A stretch of 64,000 nt of DNA from assembly GCA_017621495.1 (NCBI GenBank), contig JAGATB010000030.1, forward strand, positions 1 to 64,000, read 5' to 3'. A program made the translations under genes and the position numbers. This document shows, piece by piece, positions 54,641 to 62,310 of the stretch. The first letter of the stretch is position 1, and each line of letters opens with the position of its first letter. The DNA is from Clostridia bacterium (lineage in GTDB: Bacteria > Bacillota > Clostridia > UMGS1810). The notes beneath the pieces were generated by a model. That model saw only the letters and a list, made by a program, of their open reading frames with translations. It did not search any database and was not told the origin of the DNA.

Positions 54641-54651
54641 ATAAACCTCCA

Positions 54652-57255
54652 TCAGTGCAATGTCACATTCCACCCTGCTAAATATCTGAGCAAAATTGTG
54701 GCATCCTTATTATCTACCGTTGTGCTTCCATCAATATCAAGAGTATCTTCTAATAAGTTTGGAACAGACCAACCTGCAAGATAGCGAAGAAGAAATGTAG
54801 CATCCTTATTGTCAACTGATTCATCACCATTTATATCTCCGGGAATTCTATTAGCTACAATCACATTACCGCTTATATACACAAAACCAACAGGTTCAAA
54901 GTTTTCGTCATAGTTGACATTGTCGCCGTCAACATAGTTTCCCTTTACACCCTTGTAATAGTCAAGAGTAATCGGATATATACCATCAGGGACGTCTTCA
55001 TTCACGGTAAATGTAAGTGTTGCAAGATTTCCGTTATATGTAATATTTGAAGCGCTGTCCCACCCCATATTAAAAGGATTGACAGTATAGCTTTGCGCAG
55101 GAGTAAATGTACCGCCGACACCTGTATTCGATAATACCTTTGTAAGTGTCATAATATCTGAATTATAACCTACTTCAATACCCAAGCTTGCAAATCCTGT
55201 ATTATTTGAAAGGTCAACAGTAACTTGAATTTCTTTACCGGGCATTGTTTTAATATCTGATATTGTGATTTTCGGTGCATTTTCATCAATAACTTTTTCT
55301 GTGACTGTCACTATACAATTAGCTGTATAACCCCCATCTGTAGCTGTTATGGTAATTACCGCTGTTCCTGCGGATTTTGCTGTAACAACGCCGTTTGATA
55401 CGGTTGCAACACTTGTATCTGATGATGCCCAAGTCACACTATTGTCTGTCGCATTTGACGGAGCGACTATCGCTATAAGCGTTTCAGTATTGTCTTGTTC
55501 AAGACTTATGGCTGATTTGTTAAGTGTTACGCCTGTAACGGGAGTATCAAAAATTGCATATAGGGTTACATTTTCCGATGGTGTATACGAACTTAATGGT
55601 TTTGTCGCATTTGAATCAGTATTCCATCCTACGAAACGCTGGTTTGTATTTGTTGAAGACGGTGATAAGTCTGCTTCTTCTCCGTCAGACACAATGTCAT
55701 AATTTAGCGTGGTAGATGTTCCGCCATTTGTAGCATAATCGTATGTGATGTAGCAGGAATTATAATGAATAGTAGCTTTCTCTATATATTCAACGGCACC
55801 ATCATCAATTGATATTATATCCCATTTGTTTTTTTCGTCTTGATAATATATATCTGAAATATTGTCACAAGACGTAAAAGCCATTTCAATGTTATTTACT
55901 GTTTTGGGTATAAATATTGTTTTTAATTCAAAACAGCCATAGAAACAACCAGATGGAATTTCAGAAATTTCTGAAAGAATTATAATCTCATTTAACTTTG
56001 TACAGCGAGAAAAAGCAAATGTTCCAATACTTGTAATGTTTTCAGATAACGTAATCTTTTCTAATTCTCCACAATTATAAAAGGCGGATTGACCTATGCT
56101 CACGGTGTCATCATATATGTCACAATGTATCATTCCTAATGGACAGATAAGTAATTCTGTTTTATCTTTATTATACAAACATCCATTATACGAACTAAAA
56201 GATGCGTTATTAGAATCTACATAGATATTAGATAAATTTGGACATCCGGAAAACAAATTTCCAAATCCACTCTTATTTCCCCCTGGCATTGCAACAGTTG
56301 AGTTGTTAAATGTAGATGGTAATCTTACCTCTGTCAAATTTTCACAACAATTAAATGCACTCATTGCTATTTCCGTAACTCCCTCAGGAATTGTGATGTT
56401 TTTTAAGAAATTACAGTTCGTAAAAACATTGTCTTTAATTGTGGTAATATTACTTGAAAGCTTAATACTTTCTAAAGAACTACATCCGTAGAAAGCATAT
56501 TTCCCTATCTCGGTAACACTATCAGGAATATCAATACTTTCCAAGCTGTTACAATTATAAAAAGCATTCTCGCCAATAGATATAATGTTATCAGATAAAG
56601 TAATCATTTCTAGAGAAGTACATTCATAAAACGCCAAACTTCCAATTTCTGTGACAGTGTTTGGAATAGATACATTTTTTAAATTGGTACAGTCCATAAA
56701 ACATCTAGCGCGTATTTCTGTAATCCCCGCTGGAATGTCTATACTTTCTAAATTTATACAACCAACGAATTGCATCCATTTGACCGTTTTGGGGATTTGA
56801 ATGTTTTTTAAATTTATGCATTCAATAAAAATTAACTCTCCAGAAAATCCTTCATGCGCTATTACCGTTTCGATACTTTTACAATTATAAAAACTGTAGA
56901 ATCCCATAGTGGTTACCGTACTTGGCAATTCAACATATACTAATTTATCTTGTGAAAGATTTCTGCCATAAAAGGCAAAATCTCCTATACTTGTGACTCC
57001 ATTTTGGACAATGAGTTTCTTTATATCTATACGATAGGAAAACCACGGAGCTGTTGAACCATATGATGAATAGTCTTCCATATCACCTGTACCACTAATT
57101 GTAAGCGTACCCGTATCATCAAGTGCCCAAGTTAAGTTATCACCACAAGTTCCACTTGCAACAGTTGTACTTGCAAAAGCATTAACATATGTAAGAGATA
57201 ATAATATAGCCGCTACCAATAAAGCTAATTTAATTTTACTTAATCTAAAACACAT
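54652..57255 (-). CDS. Secreted leucine-rich-repeat protein with cohesin and dockerin domains
   Basis: An 867-residue exported protein. After the signal peptide come about 18 BspA-type LRR_5 repeats (for example SIGENAFYNCNSLESIDIP and EIGKYAFYGCSSLESIKLS) and an InlB-like B-repeat (RFVGWNTDSNATKPLSSYTP). A BIG_2 domain (SWASSDTSVATVSNG-type), one cohesin (TFTPAQSYTVNPFNMGWDSA) and a C-terminal dockerin complete it. The dockerin has two calcium-binding loops, DINGDESVDNKD and DIDGSTTVDNKD, each with LLRYLAGW. It could attach to cohesins of the downstream protein and offers its own cohesin. AGGAGGGTTGATT supports the ATG at 57255, 11 bases after the TIR-cupin stop. Confidence 0.9.
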   Translation of the reverse strand: MCFRLSKIKLALLVAAILLSLTYVNAFASTTVASGTCGDNLTWALDDTGTLTISGTGDMEDYSSYGSTAPWFSYRIDIKKLIVQNGVTSIGDFAFYGRNLSQDKLVYVELPSTVTTMGFYSFYNCKSIETVIAHEGFSGELIFIECINLKNIQIPKTVKWMQFVGCINLESIDIPAGITEIRARCFMDCTNLKNVSIPNTVTEIGSLAFYECTSLEMITLSDNIISIGENAFYNCNSLESIDIPDSVTEIGKYAFYGCSSLESIKLSSNITTIKDNVFTNCNFLKNITIPEGVTEIAMSAFNCCENLTEVRLPSTFNNSTVAMPGGNKSGFGNLFSGCPNLSNIYVDSNNASFSSYNGCLYNKDKTELLICPLGMIHCDIYDDTVSIGQSAFYNCGELEKITLSENITSIGTFAFSRCTKLNEIIILSEISEIPSGCFYGCFELKTIFIPKTVNNIEMAFTSCDNISDIYYQDEKNKWDIISIDDGAVEYIEKATIHYNSCYITYDYATNGGTSTTLNYDIVSDGEEADLSPSSTNTNQRFVGWNTDSNATKPLSSYTPSENVTLYAIFDTPVTGVTLNKSAISLEQDNTETLIAIVAPSNATDNSVTWASSDTSVATVSNGVVTAKSAGTAVITITATDGGYTANCIVTVTEKVIDENAPKITISDIKTMPGKEIQVTVDLSNNTGFASLGIEVGYNSDIMTLTKVLSNTGVGGTFTPAQSYTVNPFNMGWDSASNITYNGNLATLTFTVNEDVPDGIYPITLDYYKGVKGNYVDGDNVNYDENFEPVGFVYISGNVIVANRIPGDINGDESVDNKDATFLLRYLAGWSVPNLLEDTLDIDGSTTVDNKDATILLRYLAGWNVTLH

Positions 57256-57266
57256 AATCAACCCTC

Positions 57267-58811
57267 CTATTTTAATTCATTCAACCATTTTTTAGTATCA
57301 TTATTAGGCGAAATTTCAATTTTATCATTACCACCGGTTTTTATAAACAATACCTGTGTATCCGATTTTGCCTTGCTTGCATAAGGTGTATTTGGTGGTA
57401 ATACGAAGAAGTCTCCCTCTTTCAAAACATACTCATTGTTTTGCATTATATCTAAAATATAATATTCGCCTTTCAAAATATATAAAATCTCTGACGTCTT
57501 GTTATGCATATGAGGTTTGTCCGCGGTAGAAACCTTATATAATGATGTACCTATTTCTAAATCTCCTTGTTCAAGATAATCAAGAAGCTGGGGTCTTGAT
57601 AAATTTCCAATAAAGTACTGTCGATATTCCTTTTGAAGTGAATTATCAATTTCCTCCTTTGATAAATAAAAAACATCATGACTTTTAGCACACATTTTAT
57701 TGTCCTCCTTTAATTTTTTTGTGTTTTCATTTAACGCAATGTGATCTATTACACCAGAAAAATGTTCATATAATGCAGGATTTTCTTTTCTATATATCAT
57801 AAAGGATGGTCTTTTTTCATCATTAAAAGTTAATGGTGAATACAAATCAACTTTAATATGATCCATTTCGGGGTCATCAAACATTGTTTCAAAAACTGCA
57901 TACGGCAAAGCCACATCGGTAAAATAAACATCCATATCTAATTGGGGCTTTTTTCTTAGCAATTCTGATACTTTTTCACTATTTAATGAAATTATATTTT
58001 TGATGTCTGTAATTGTTCCGCGTGGTGGATACATTTTATATTTTGCTGCATCCACCGCAGCCTGAGATTTTGGATCCGTTAATATCAATGTAATCTTTAC
58101 ATTACCCATCAATAACTCTCCAAACCATTTTCTCCATTCTTCATCATATGATTTTGCTATATCTTTACTTGTTAGAAATGAAGTACCGGCATAATTCAAT
58201 AATCTGATTTCCTTAGCACCTTGTTCACGATACTGTAAGCTCAATTCGCGCTCTATCTGACTCTTGTTTGTCATAAAAATTGGTTTTACATTTTCTAAGC
58301 CATGATTATCCGCAATTACATAGTTACCACAATGGGGTTTTAGATTTTTAATCCATTCTGTAATTTCTGATTTAACTTTATATGTTTTTGTTTCTTTATA
58401 TATAATCCTGGTAATTCCACTAAAATCAGATGGCACCGGTACCTCATCTTCTGTAAACAAACAAACCGAAGTTGACATCTTCATTCCATAAAACATTCCC
58501 GCTTCAACTAACACATTTTCACTCAAAATATGTTTTTGCTTTTTGATACTTTCTTTACTGCTATCATCACATTTTTCTTCATAAACGTCCTCCTTGCCAA
58601 AAACAAAGACACCCGCATCACACTCTGTGACAGCTCGTATGATTTCGTTGAGTGTTATTTCTCCCGTTACAAATACACCGTATTTCCACCAAGGAACTAC
58701 TTCAACTTCATATGGATTATCTATATCTTCTAATATTCCCACCACTCTCTCAGCAAGCGAACGAGATTTTACAGAACTTGCTACAAAAATTTTCTTTGGT
58801 TTCTCTTTCAT
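57267..58811 (-). CDS. TIR-like (CAP12-type) domain fused to a PLD-like region and a C-terminal cupin
   Basis: A 514-residue cytosolic protein. Residues 6-140 match the TIR-like nucleotide-binding domain PF10137: KIFVASSVKSRSLAERVV, CDAGVFVFGKED, and SENVLVEAGMFYGM with a possible catalytic glutamate at E103, then SDFSGITRIIY. Residues about 185-355 resemble PLD-like sensor regions (EIRLLNYAGTSFLTSKD, DVYFTDVALPYAVFE). Residues about 425-490 are a cupin with KPHMHNKTSEILYILKGEYY (H434, H436, E441) and EGDFFVLPPNTPY, where the last usual histidine is Y477. TIR-like domains cleave NAD in immunity systems; cupins bind metabolites. It is the first gene of the switched operon; AAGGAG sets the start. 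Confidence 0.75.
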   Translation of the reverse strand: MKEKPKKIFVASSVKSRSLAERVVGILEDIDNPYEVEVVPWWKYGVFVTGEITLNEIIRAVTECDAGVFVFGKEDVYEEKCDDSSKESIKKQKHILSENVLVEAGMFYGMKMSTSVCLFTEDEVPVPSDFSGITRIIYKETKTYKVKSEITEWIKNLKPHCGNYVIADNHGLENVKPIFMTNKSQIERELSLQYREQGAKEIRLLNYAGTSFLTSKDIAKSYDEEWRKWFGELLMGNVKITLILTDPKSQAAVDAAKYKMYPPRGTITDIKNIISLNSEKVSELLRKKPQLDMDVYFTDVALPYAVFETMFDDPEMDHIKVDLYSPLTFNDEKRPSFMIYRKENPALYEHFSGVIDHIALNENTKKLKEDNKMCAKSHDVFYLSKEEIDNSLQKEYRQYFIGNLSRPQLLDYLEQGDLEIGTSLYKVSTADKPHMHNKTSEILYILKGEYYILDIMQNNEYVLKEGDFFVLPPNTPYASKAKSDTQVLFIKTGGNDKIEISPNNDTKKWLNELK

Positions 58812-58832
58812 CTTGGTAGCTCCTTAGCTCAT

Positions 58833-58859
58833 TACTACATAATTGTAATTATGTGGTAA
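58833..58859 (+). repeat. Left inverted repeat of the invertible promoter segment
   Basis: A 27-base sequence with near-palindromic core TACATAATTGTAATTATGT. Its reverse complement matches the right repeat at 59084-59110 at 26 of 27 positions. The asymmetric centre (GT here, AC in the other) shows the repeats are inverted. It lies 22 bases upstream of the TIR-cupin start codon. Confidence 0.9.
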
Positions 58860-58922
58860 TATAAATAAATATTAGTCACTTGACACATAAAAAAATTACG
58901 GTAATTTTAAATTTTGTGACAC

Positions 58923-58962
58923 GAAAAATAGACCTTAGCAATAAACAATTGCAAAAAGGTCT
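58923..58962 (-). terminator. Leftward intrinsic terminator inside the invertible segment
   Basis: AGACCTT (58930-58936) pairs with AAGGTCT (58956-58962), and inner GCAAT with ATTGC. On the minus strand the stem is followed by ATTTTTC. It should stop read-through from the recombinase gene toward the TIR-cupin gene in the present orientation. Confidence 0.75.
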
Positions 58963-59022
58963 GTTAAGTATACATTTTTTAAGCTTTTTAACTTTTTCTT
59001 TCGTAATTTATTGGCAAATTAC

Positions 59023-59051
59023 TTGACAAAACTTATATTAAATGCTAAAAT
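59023..59051 (+). promoter_or_regulatory. Consensus sigma-A promoter inside the invertible segment
   Basis: TTGACA (59023-59028) and TAAAAT (59046-59051) lie exactly 17 bases apart. It points right, toward the end of the recombinase gene on the opposite strand. No other promoter in the segment is as strong. Inversion would turn it toward the TIR-cupin operon. Confidence 0.85.
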
Positions 59052-59083
59052 ATGTACATAATTTATATTTTGATTTTTATTAT

Positions 59084-59110
59084 TTACCACATAATTACAA
59101 TTATGTGGTA
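59084..59110 (-). repeat. Right inverted repeat of the invertible promoter segment
   Basis: The 27-base partner of 58833-58859, with CACATAATTACAATTATGTG as core. It is a closer palindrome than the left copy (one base differs). It ends 9 bases before the recombinase stop codon, the usual arrangement of a site-specific recombinase and its target. Confidence 0.9.
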
Positions 59111-59119
59111 TTTTCATTT

Positions 59120-59959
59120 TCAGCACAAAAGCAGTCCAAGCTCCTGAATTTGCTTTCTATGCACTTCACCTGTCTCCATTGTGTAAATTCTTGTAGTGTT
59201 TACACTGGAATGTCCCAGGATATCTGCCAGTCTTACCACATCTTTTTGTATGCTGTAGTATGTGCGTGCGAAAAGGTGTCTTAAATTGTGTGGGAATACT
59301 TTACTTTTTGCTACACCTGCGACTTCGCAGAGACGCTTCATATCAGACCAGATGTTGCTTCTGTCTATAGGCTTTCCGCTTCTGGTTACGAATACGTGAC
59401 CGGTTTTGATATTTCTTTTTTTAGTATAAGCTTTGAGAACTTTGCAGAGCTGTTTTGGCAGGTATACATTTCGGATTTTACCCTTGCAGTTAATCACTGC
59501 TACGCCGGTGTTTACGGCTTCTGTGGTTACAAATTTCAGTTCGGATACACGTATACCGCAGGAGCAAATGGTCTGCATAATCAAGCATAGTCTTTCATTG
59601 TTTTTTGATTTTGCCGCATTAAGCAAACGTCCGTATTCTGCTTTGGTTAGCTCTTTGTCTTTTTGTGCAAATATTTGAGTTTGTATTTTTAATGCTTTAG
59701 CCTTAAGATTATGACAATTATTAAAAGCAAAAAAACTGTTAAGTGCAGATAAAGCAGAGTTAACACTTGAGGGTTTGTGATGCTTTAAAAGATATTCTTT
59801 ATAGTCAAGTATTACATTCTTGCTGAGGTTACGCTCTCCAAGCCAGCATTTAAAAGCACTTATATCACGAAGGTATTTTTCTAAGGTTAATTTTGATTTT
59901 TCTGATTCTGTCAAATGGTTTTCATAGGCTTTGATTTGGGTTTGAGTTATTGTTTTCAT
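59120..59959 (-). CDS. Tyrosine recombinase adjacent to its inverted-repeat target
   Basis: A 279-residue XerC/D-like recombinase. The N-terminal SAM-like domain (residues 1-100) is followed by a catalytic domain with R137 (SCGIRVSEL), K160 (NCKGKIRN), H224 and R227 (HNLRHLFA), H250 (LGHSS) and nucleophile Y259 (TTRIYTM). All catalytic residues are present. Small recombinases like this flip invertible promoters in clostridia, for example RecV. It reads toward the inverted repeats. It is preceded by a dispersed repeat and has a TATAAT-like box near 60053, but no clear -35. Confidence 0.9.
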   Translation of the reverse strand: MKTITQTQIKAYENHLTESEKSKLTLEKYLRDISAFKCWLGERNLSKNVILDYKEYLLKHHKPSSVNSALSALNSFFAFNNCHNLKAKALKIQTQIFAQKDKELTKAEYGRLLNAAKSKNNERLCLIMQTICSCGIRVSELKFVTTEAVNTGVAVINCKGKIRNVYLPKQLCKVLKAYTKKRNIKTGHVFVTRSGKPIDRSNIWSDMKRLCEVAGVAKSKVFPHNLRHLFARTYYSIQKDVVRLADILGHSSVNTTRIYTMETGEVHRKQIQELGLLLC

Positions 59960-59977
59960 TTTTTATCCTTTCTTAAA

Positions 59978-60050
59978 GTAGGGTTCGGCGATTTTCGACG
60001 AACCGTATGCATCAACTTGTCTACGAAACGGCACACAGGCCGTCCCCTAC
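59978..60050. repeat. 73-bp palindromic dispersed repeat
   Basis: The ends GTAGGGTTCGGC and GCCGTCCCCTAC are inverted with 10 of 12 matches; inner stems are TTCG/CGAA and CGGCACACAGGCCG. The block is GC-rich in AT-rich surroundings, as expected of a REP-like or MITE sequence. It lies upstream of the recombinase gene. Confidence 0.6.
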
Positions 60051-60142
60051 TTATATTATACCCCGTTTTAACTACACATTTCGCCTACAAATTCAAATTT
60101 TTTTAAAATATTTACAAGAAATCGTTTATGCTCTTTTTATAG

Positions 60143-60238
60143 ACAATTGAAGACTTAGCACGTTTATGCAGATTTTACGATGTTTCTGCCGATTATATCG
60201 TGGGGCTGTGTGATGAACCCAAATCGTACAAAAGTTGA
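60143..60238 (+). pseudogene. Remnant of a Cro/C1-type helix-turn-helix regulator
   Basis: The frame reads TIEDLARLCRFYDVSADYIV and continues GLCDEPKSYKS to a TGA at 60236-60238. This matches the last third of XRE-family regulators (typically LxxLAxYFNVSxDYLLG). The frame is closed upstream by TAG at 60140-60142 and has no start. It is a decayed end of a regulator gene. Confidence 0.7.
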
Positions 60239-60253
60239 TTTTTATACAAAACA

Positions 60254-60282
60254 CCCCCAAAGAATACATCAATCTTTGGGGG
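60254..60282 (-). terminator. Terminator-like hairpin between remnant genes
   Basis: CCCCCAAAGA (60254-60263) pairs perfectly with TCTTTGGGGG (60273-60282). On the minus strand TGTTTTG follows, suiting the leftward alarmone synthetase transcript; it may also act rightward. Together with the two remnants it fills most of the 460-base gap. Confidence 0.7.
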
Positions 60283-60310
60283 GCATTGGTTTTATAAATC
60301 ACTGTTTTTT

Positions 60311-60433
60311 TCAGGGACTCACAGAAATACGGGAATGTATAATATCCACATATTTATTTACTGCTATAAGTGTTCTGAGGGATTTTGATTTTCCGTTTAC
60401 GGTCTTTACCTCTACAGGTATCAGGACACGGAT
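60311..60433 (-). pseudogene. Remnant of a DUF4143/AAA_14-type ATPase C-terminus
   Basis: On the minus strand the frame IRVLIPVEVKTVNGKSKSLR continues TLIAVNKYVDIIHSRISVSP to TGA. It resembles the C-terminal strand pattern IPVEVKxxxxxKSKSLR of DUF4143 ATPases. A TAA precedes it in frame, and it overlaps the last bases of the alarmone synthetase gene. This is an orphaned fragment, a sign of past rearrangement here. Confidence 0.65.
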
Positions 60434-61098
60434 TTATTTATACGATTGTTTATCTCCTGCATTTTGAAGTCTGCCTTAGTTATGAGGTCTGCACACTCTT
60501 TCAGCTCCATAGCTATGGCATCCGGATTTTCTACATTCTTCTTATACTTCATGGTGTGCTCAAGGCTTGCCCAAAAGTCCATGGCTATAGTCCTCAACTG
60601 TACCTCTACCTTGATATTTTGCTTCTCATTGGAGAAAAACACCGGCACCTCCACAATCATATGATAGCTTCTGTAGCCGTTTTCCTTGGGATGCTTTATG
60701 TAGTCCTTAACCTCAAGCACGGTTACATCGTCCTGAGCAGAAAACATAGATGCTATCTTATATATATCATCTACAAATGAGCATATTACTCTTACTCCGG
60801 CAACGTCATTCAAATTCTCCAGTACAGATACAATATTTAACGGATATCCCCTGCGCATGAGCTTATTAACTATACTGTCCGGCTTCTTGACACGGCTCTT
60901 TATCATCTCTATGGGATTGCGGTTGTTCATGGTAGACAGCTCATCATTTAGGACTTCAAACTTGGTGCGGACTTCTTTTATGGCGCAGTTGTACATCATC
61001 ATAACCTGCTGAAAGTTCGAAAACATTTTTAGAGTTTCCGGCGAATGTACATCTATTATCATTCTTTCCGGAAAGCTTTTTTGCAATTCATTTTCCAT
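60421..61098 (-). CDS. Small alarmone synthetase, RelA/SpoT domain (YjbM/YwaC-like)
   Basis: A 225-residue single-domain (p)ppGpp synthetase. It has the RelA/SpoT synthetase signatures RVICSFVDDIYKIA, YIKHPKENGYRSYHMIVEV and VEVQLRTIAMDFWASLEHTMKYK with conserved catalytic glutamate/tyrosine positions. No hydrolase, TGS or ACT domains are present. It makes the stringent-response alarmone in the cytosol. AGGAGAATGAAAAATGG precedes the start. It is monocistronic and next to an accessory region. Confidence 0.93.
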   Translation of the reverse strand: MENELQKSFPERMIIDVHSPETLKMFSNFQQVMMMYNCAIKEVRTKFEVLNDELSTMNNRNPIEMIKSRVKKPDSIVNKLMRRGYPLNIVSVLENLNDVAGVRVICSFVDDIYKIASMFSAQDDVTVLEVKDYIKHPKENGYRSYHMIVEVPVFFSNEKQNIKVEVQLRTIAMDFWASLEHTMKYKKNVENPDAIAMELKECADLITKADFKMQEINNRINKSVS

Positions 61099-61750
61099 TT
61101 TTCATTCTCCTTGCTTTGTTTATCACAACTTGATTTTAGCACAGAATTTTTGCAATTTCAATCTATATTTCAATTATTGATATTTTATTTAATATTTTTT
61201 TAAACTTTGTTCATAATTATTGTAGTTTAACGAGTAGAATGAAAAAAACAGTGTGATGTGAGAAAAGACGGGTTAATCCGAATAAAGACGTGAAAAGCCA
61301 GTGGTTAAGCGGTTTTTGATGATATGCATGTGAATATTTGTGCAAAATGACGAATGAAAGAACGCAATTTATTTTTAGGGGTTTTTGGGGGTTTTGCACC
61401 CAGGATTGAAAACGTGTTTTAAAACTTTTAAAAACCTTTTTAAAAACCTTTTAAATATTTTAAAAGACGGTTGCTGAGGTCCGTGCATAGTGGGCTTGAA
61501 GTGCCGTTTTTTCTACGTTTTGACAGCAAATAACGATTTTAAACGTGTTTTTAAAATTTTTAAAAAGCATTTTAAAAATTACTTATTTTAATTTGTTTTT
61601 AACTTTATTTCATTCGGACATTTTCACACTTTTAATCGGACATGTGTCCAAATGAGTATTTAAGAGACTTTGAGGGCAATTTTTAAATTTTGGACACGTT
61701 AAATTCACGCACAAAATGAAAAAATCAGAAAAATGAGTAAAAATAAACAA
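61099..61750. other. 650-base AT-rich non-coding region with repeated motifs
   Basis: No convincing gene is seen. Features include multiple TTTTAAAA-type stretches between 61430 and 61590, a palindrome GGACATGTGTCC at 61636-61647 with related GGACA copies near 61617 and 61693, and GTTTTTAAAA-type duplication near 61550. Such iterated elements may bind a regulator or mark an old junction. No function can be assigned. Confidence 0.6.
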
Positions 61751-61783
61751 GAAGCCTTTAACCATGCGGCTTTTCAAGGCTTC
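61751..61783 (-). terminator. Terminator of the membrane/zinc-ribbon gene
   Basis: GAAGCCTT (61751-61758) pairs with AAGGCTTC (61776-61783); on the minus strand TTGTTTATTTTT follows. It lies 17 bases after the stop of the gene ending at 61800. Confidence 0.8.
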
Positions 61784-61799
61784 TCAATTTGCGAATGGA

Positions 61800-62252
61800 T
61801 TATGCTAAATCTTCACAATTATAGTTTTTAAAACATTCCGGACATACTTTTATGTAACGTGTTCCTACTGCGTCTGTGTAACGTGCCGGACGAAGTGTAT
61901 TATCACTTTTTTGACAAAGGTCACATGTGGCAGTGTTTACAATAGCATCAGAATTTGTAATTTTAACGCGATTTACAACGCTCTTTACAACTCCACTTAC
62001 TTTCGGTGATGATGTAACAGCTTTGCCTCCGGTAAGACTTTTTACAAGTTCTAACAATTCTCCAAAGCCGTACAGCAAAAGTGAGGACATATAAGAGCAT
62101 AAAACTCCAGAAATTATTATAATTATCGCCATCAGTTCATAACCCATACCTTGAGCGATGAGCATACCGCCTATCACGAGCGAAGCTGCAATACCTGTCG
62201 CAAAAATAATTTTAGCTAACATCTTTAAAGAATAGCCCACGTTTTCAAACAT
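61800..62252 (-). CDS. Small membrane protein with C-terminal zinc-binding cysteines
   Basis: A 150-residue protein. Two hydrophobic helices (residues about 13-35 and 40-62: MLAKIIFATGIAASLVIGG and LMAIIIIISGVLCSYMSS) are followed by a basic linker. A C-terminal module with CDLCQKSD and CPECFKNYNC could bind zinc. No family is recognised. It is leftward with its own terminator and lies 58 bases after the XRE regulator, so it probably shares its transcript. A role in envelope stress or an accessory element is possible. Confidence 0.6.
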   Translation of the reverse strand: MFENVGYSLKMLAKIIFATGIAASLVIGGMLIAQGMGYELMAIIIIISGVLCSYMSSLLLYGFGELLELVKSLTGGKAVTSSPKVSGVVKSVVNRVKITNSDAIVNTATCDLCQKSDNTLRPARYTDAVGTRYIKVCPECFKNYNCEDLA

Positions 62253-62310
62253 TGAAAATTCCTCCTATGTAATTTTTTTAAAATTGTAATACAAAATATT
62301 TCCTTCTTTT

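Larger units (their letters stand above)
58833..59110. mobile_element. Candidate invertible promoter switch (phase variation)
   Basis: Two 27-base inverted repeats enclose 224 bases, next to a tyrosine recombinase gene. Inside are a consensus promoter facing right (59023-59051) and a terminator effective leftward (58923-58962). As sequenced, the TIR-cupin operon has no good promoter on its side, so this is the OFF form. After inversion the -10 box would fall at 58892-58897 and the start site near 58885, about 75 bases before the TIR-cupin ATG. In the OFF form the promoter also transcribes antisense into the recombinase gene. Confidence 0.75.

Noticed and set aside
57267-58811. Complete CBASS or Pycsar operon around the TIR-like gene
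   Set aside because: No cyclase, STING or cap gene is visible in the neighbouring 10 kb; the next genes are surface proteins and a recombinase. The TIR-like domain alone does not make such a system.
58833-59110. The two palindromes as left and right attachment sites of an excised element
   Set aside because: The enclosed piece is only 224 bases with a promoter and terminator, and the repeats are inverted in their asymmetric centre, which fits inversion and not excision.
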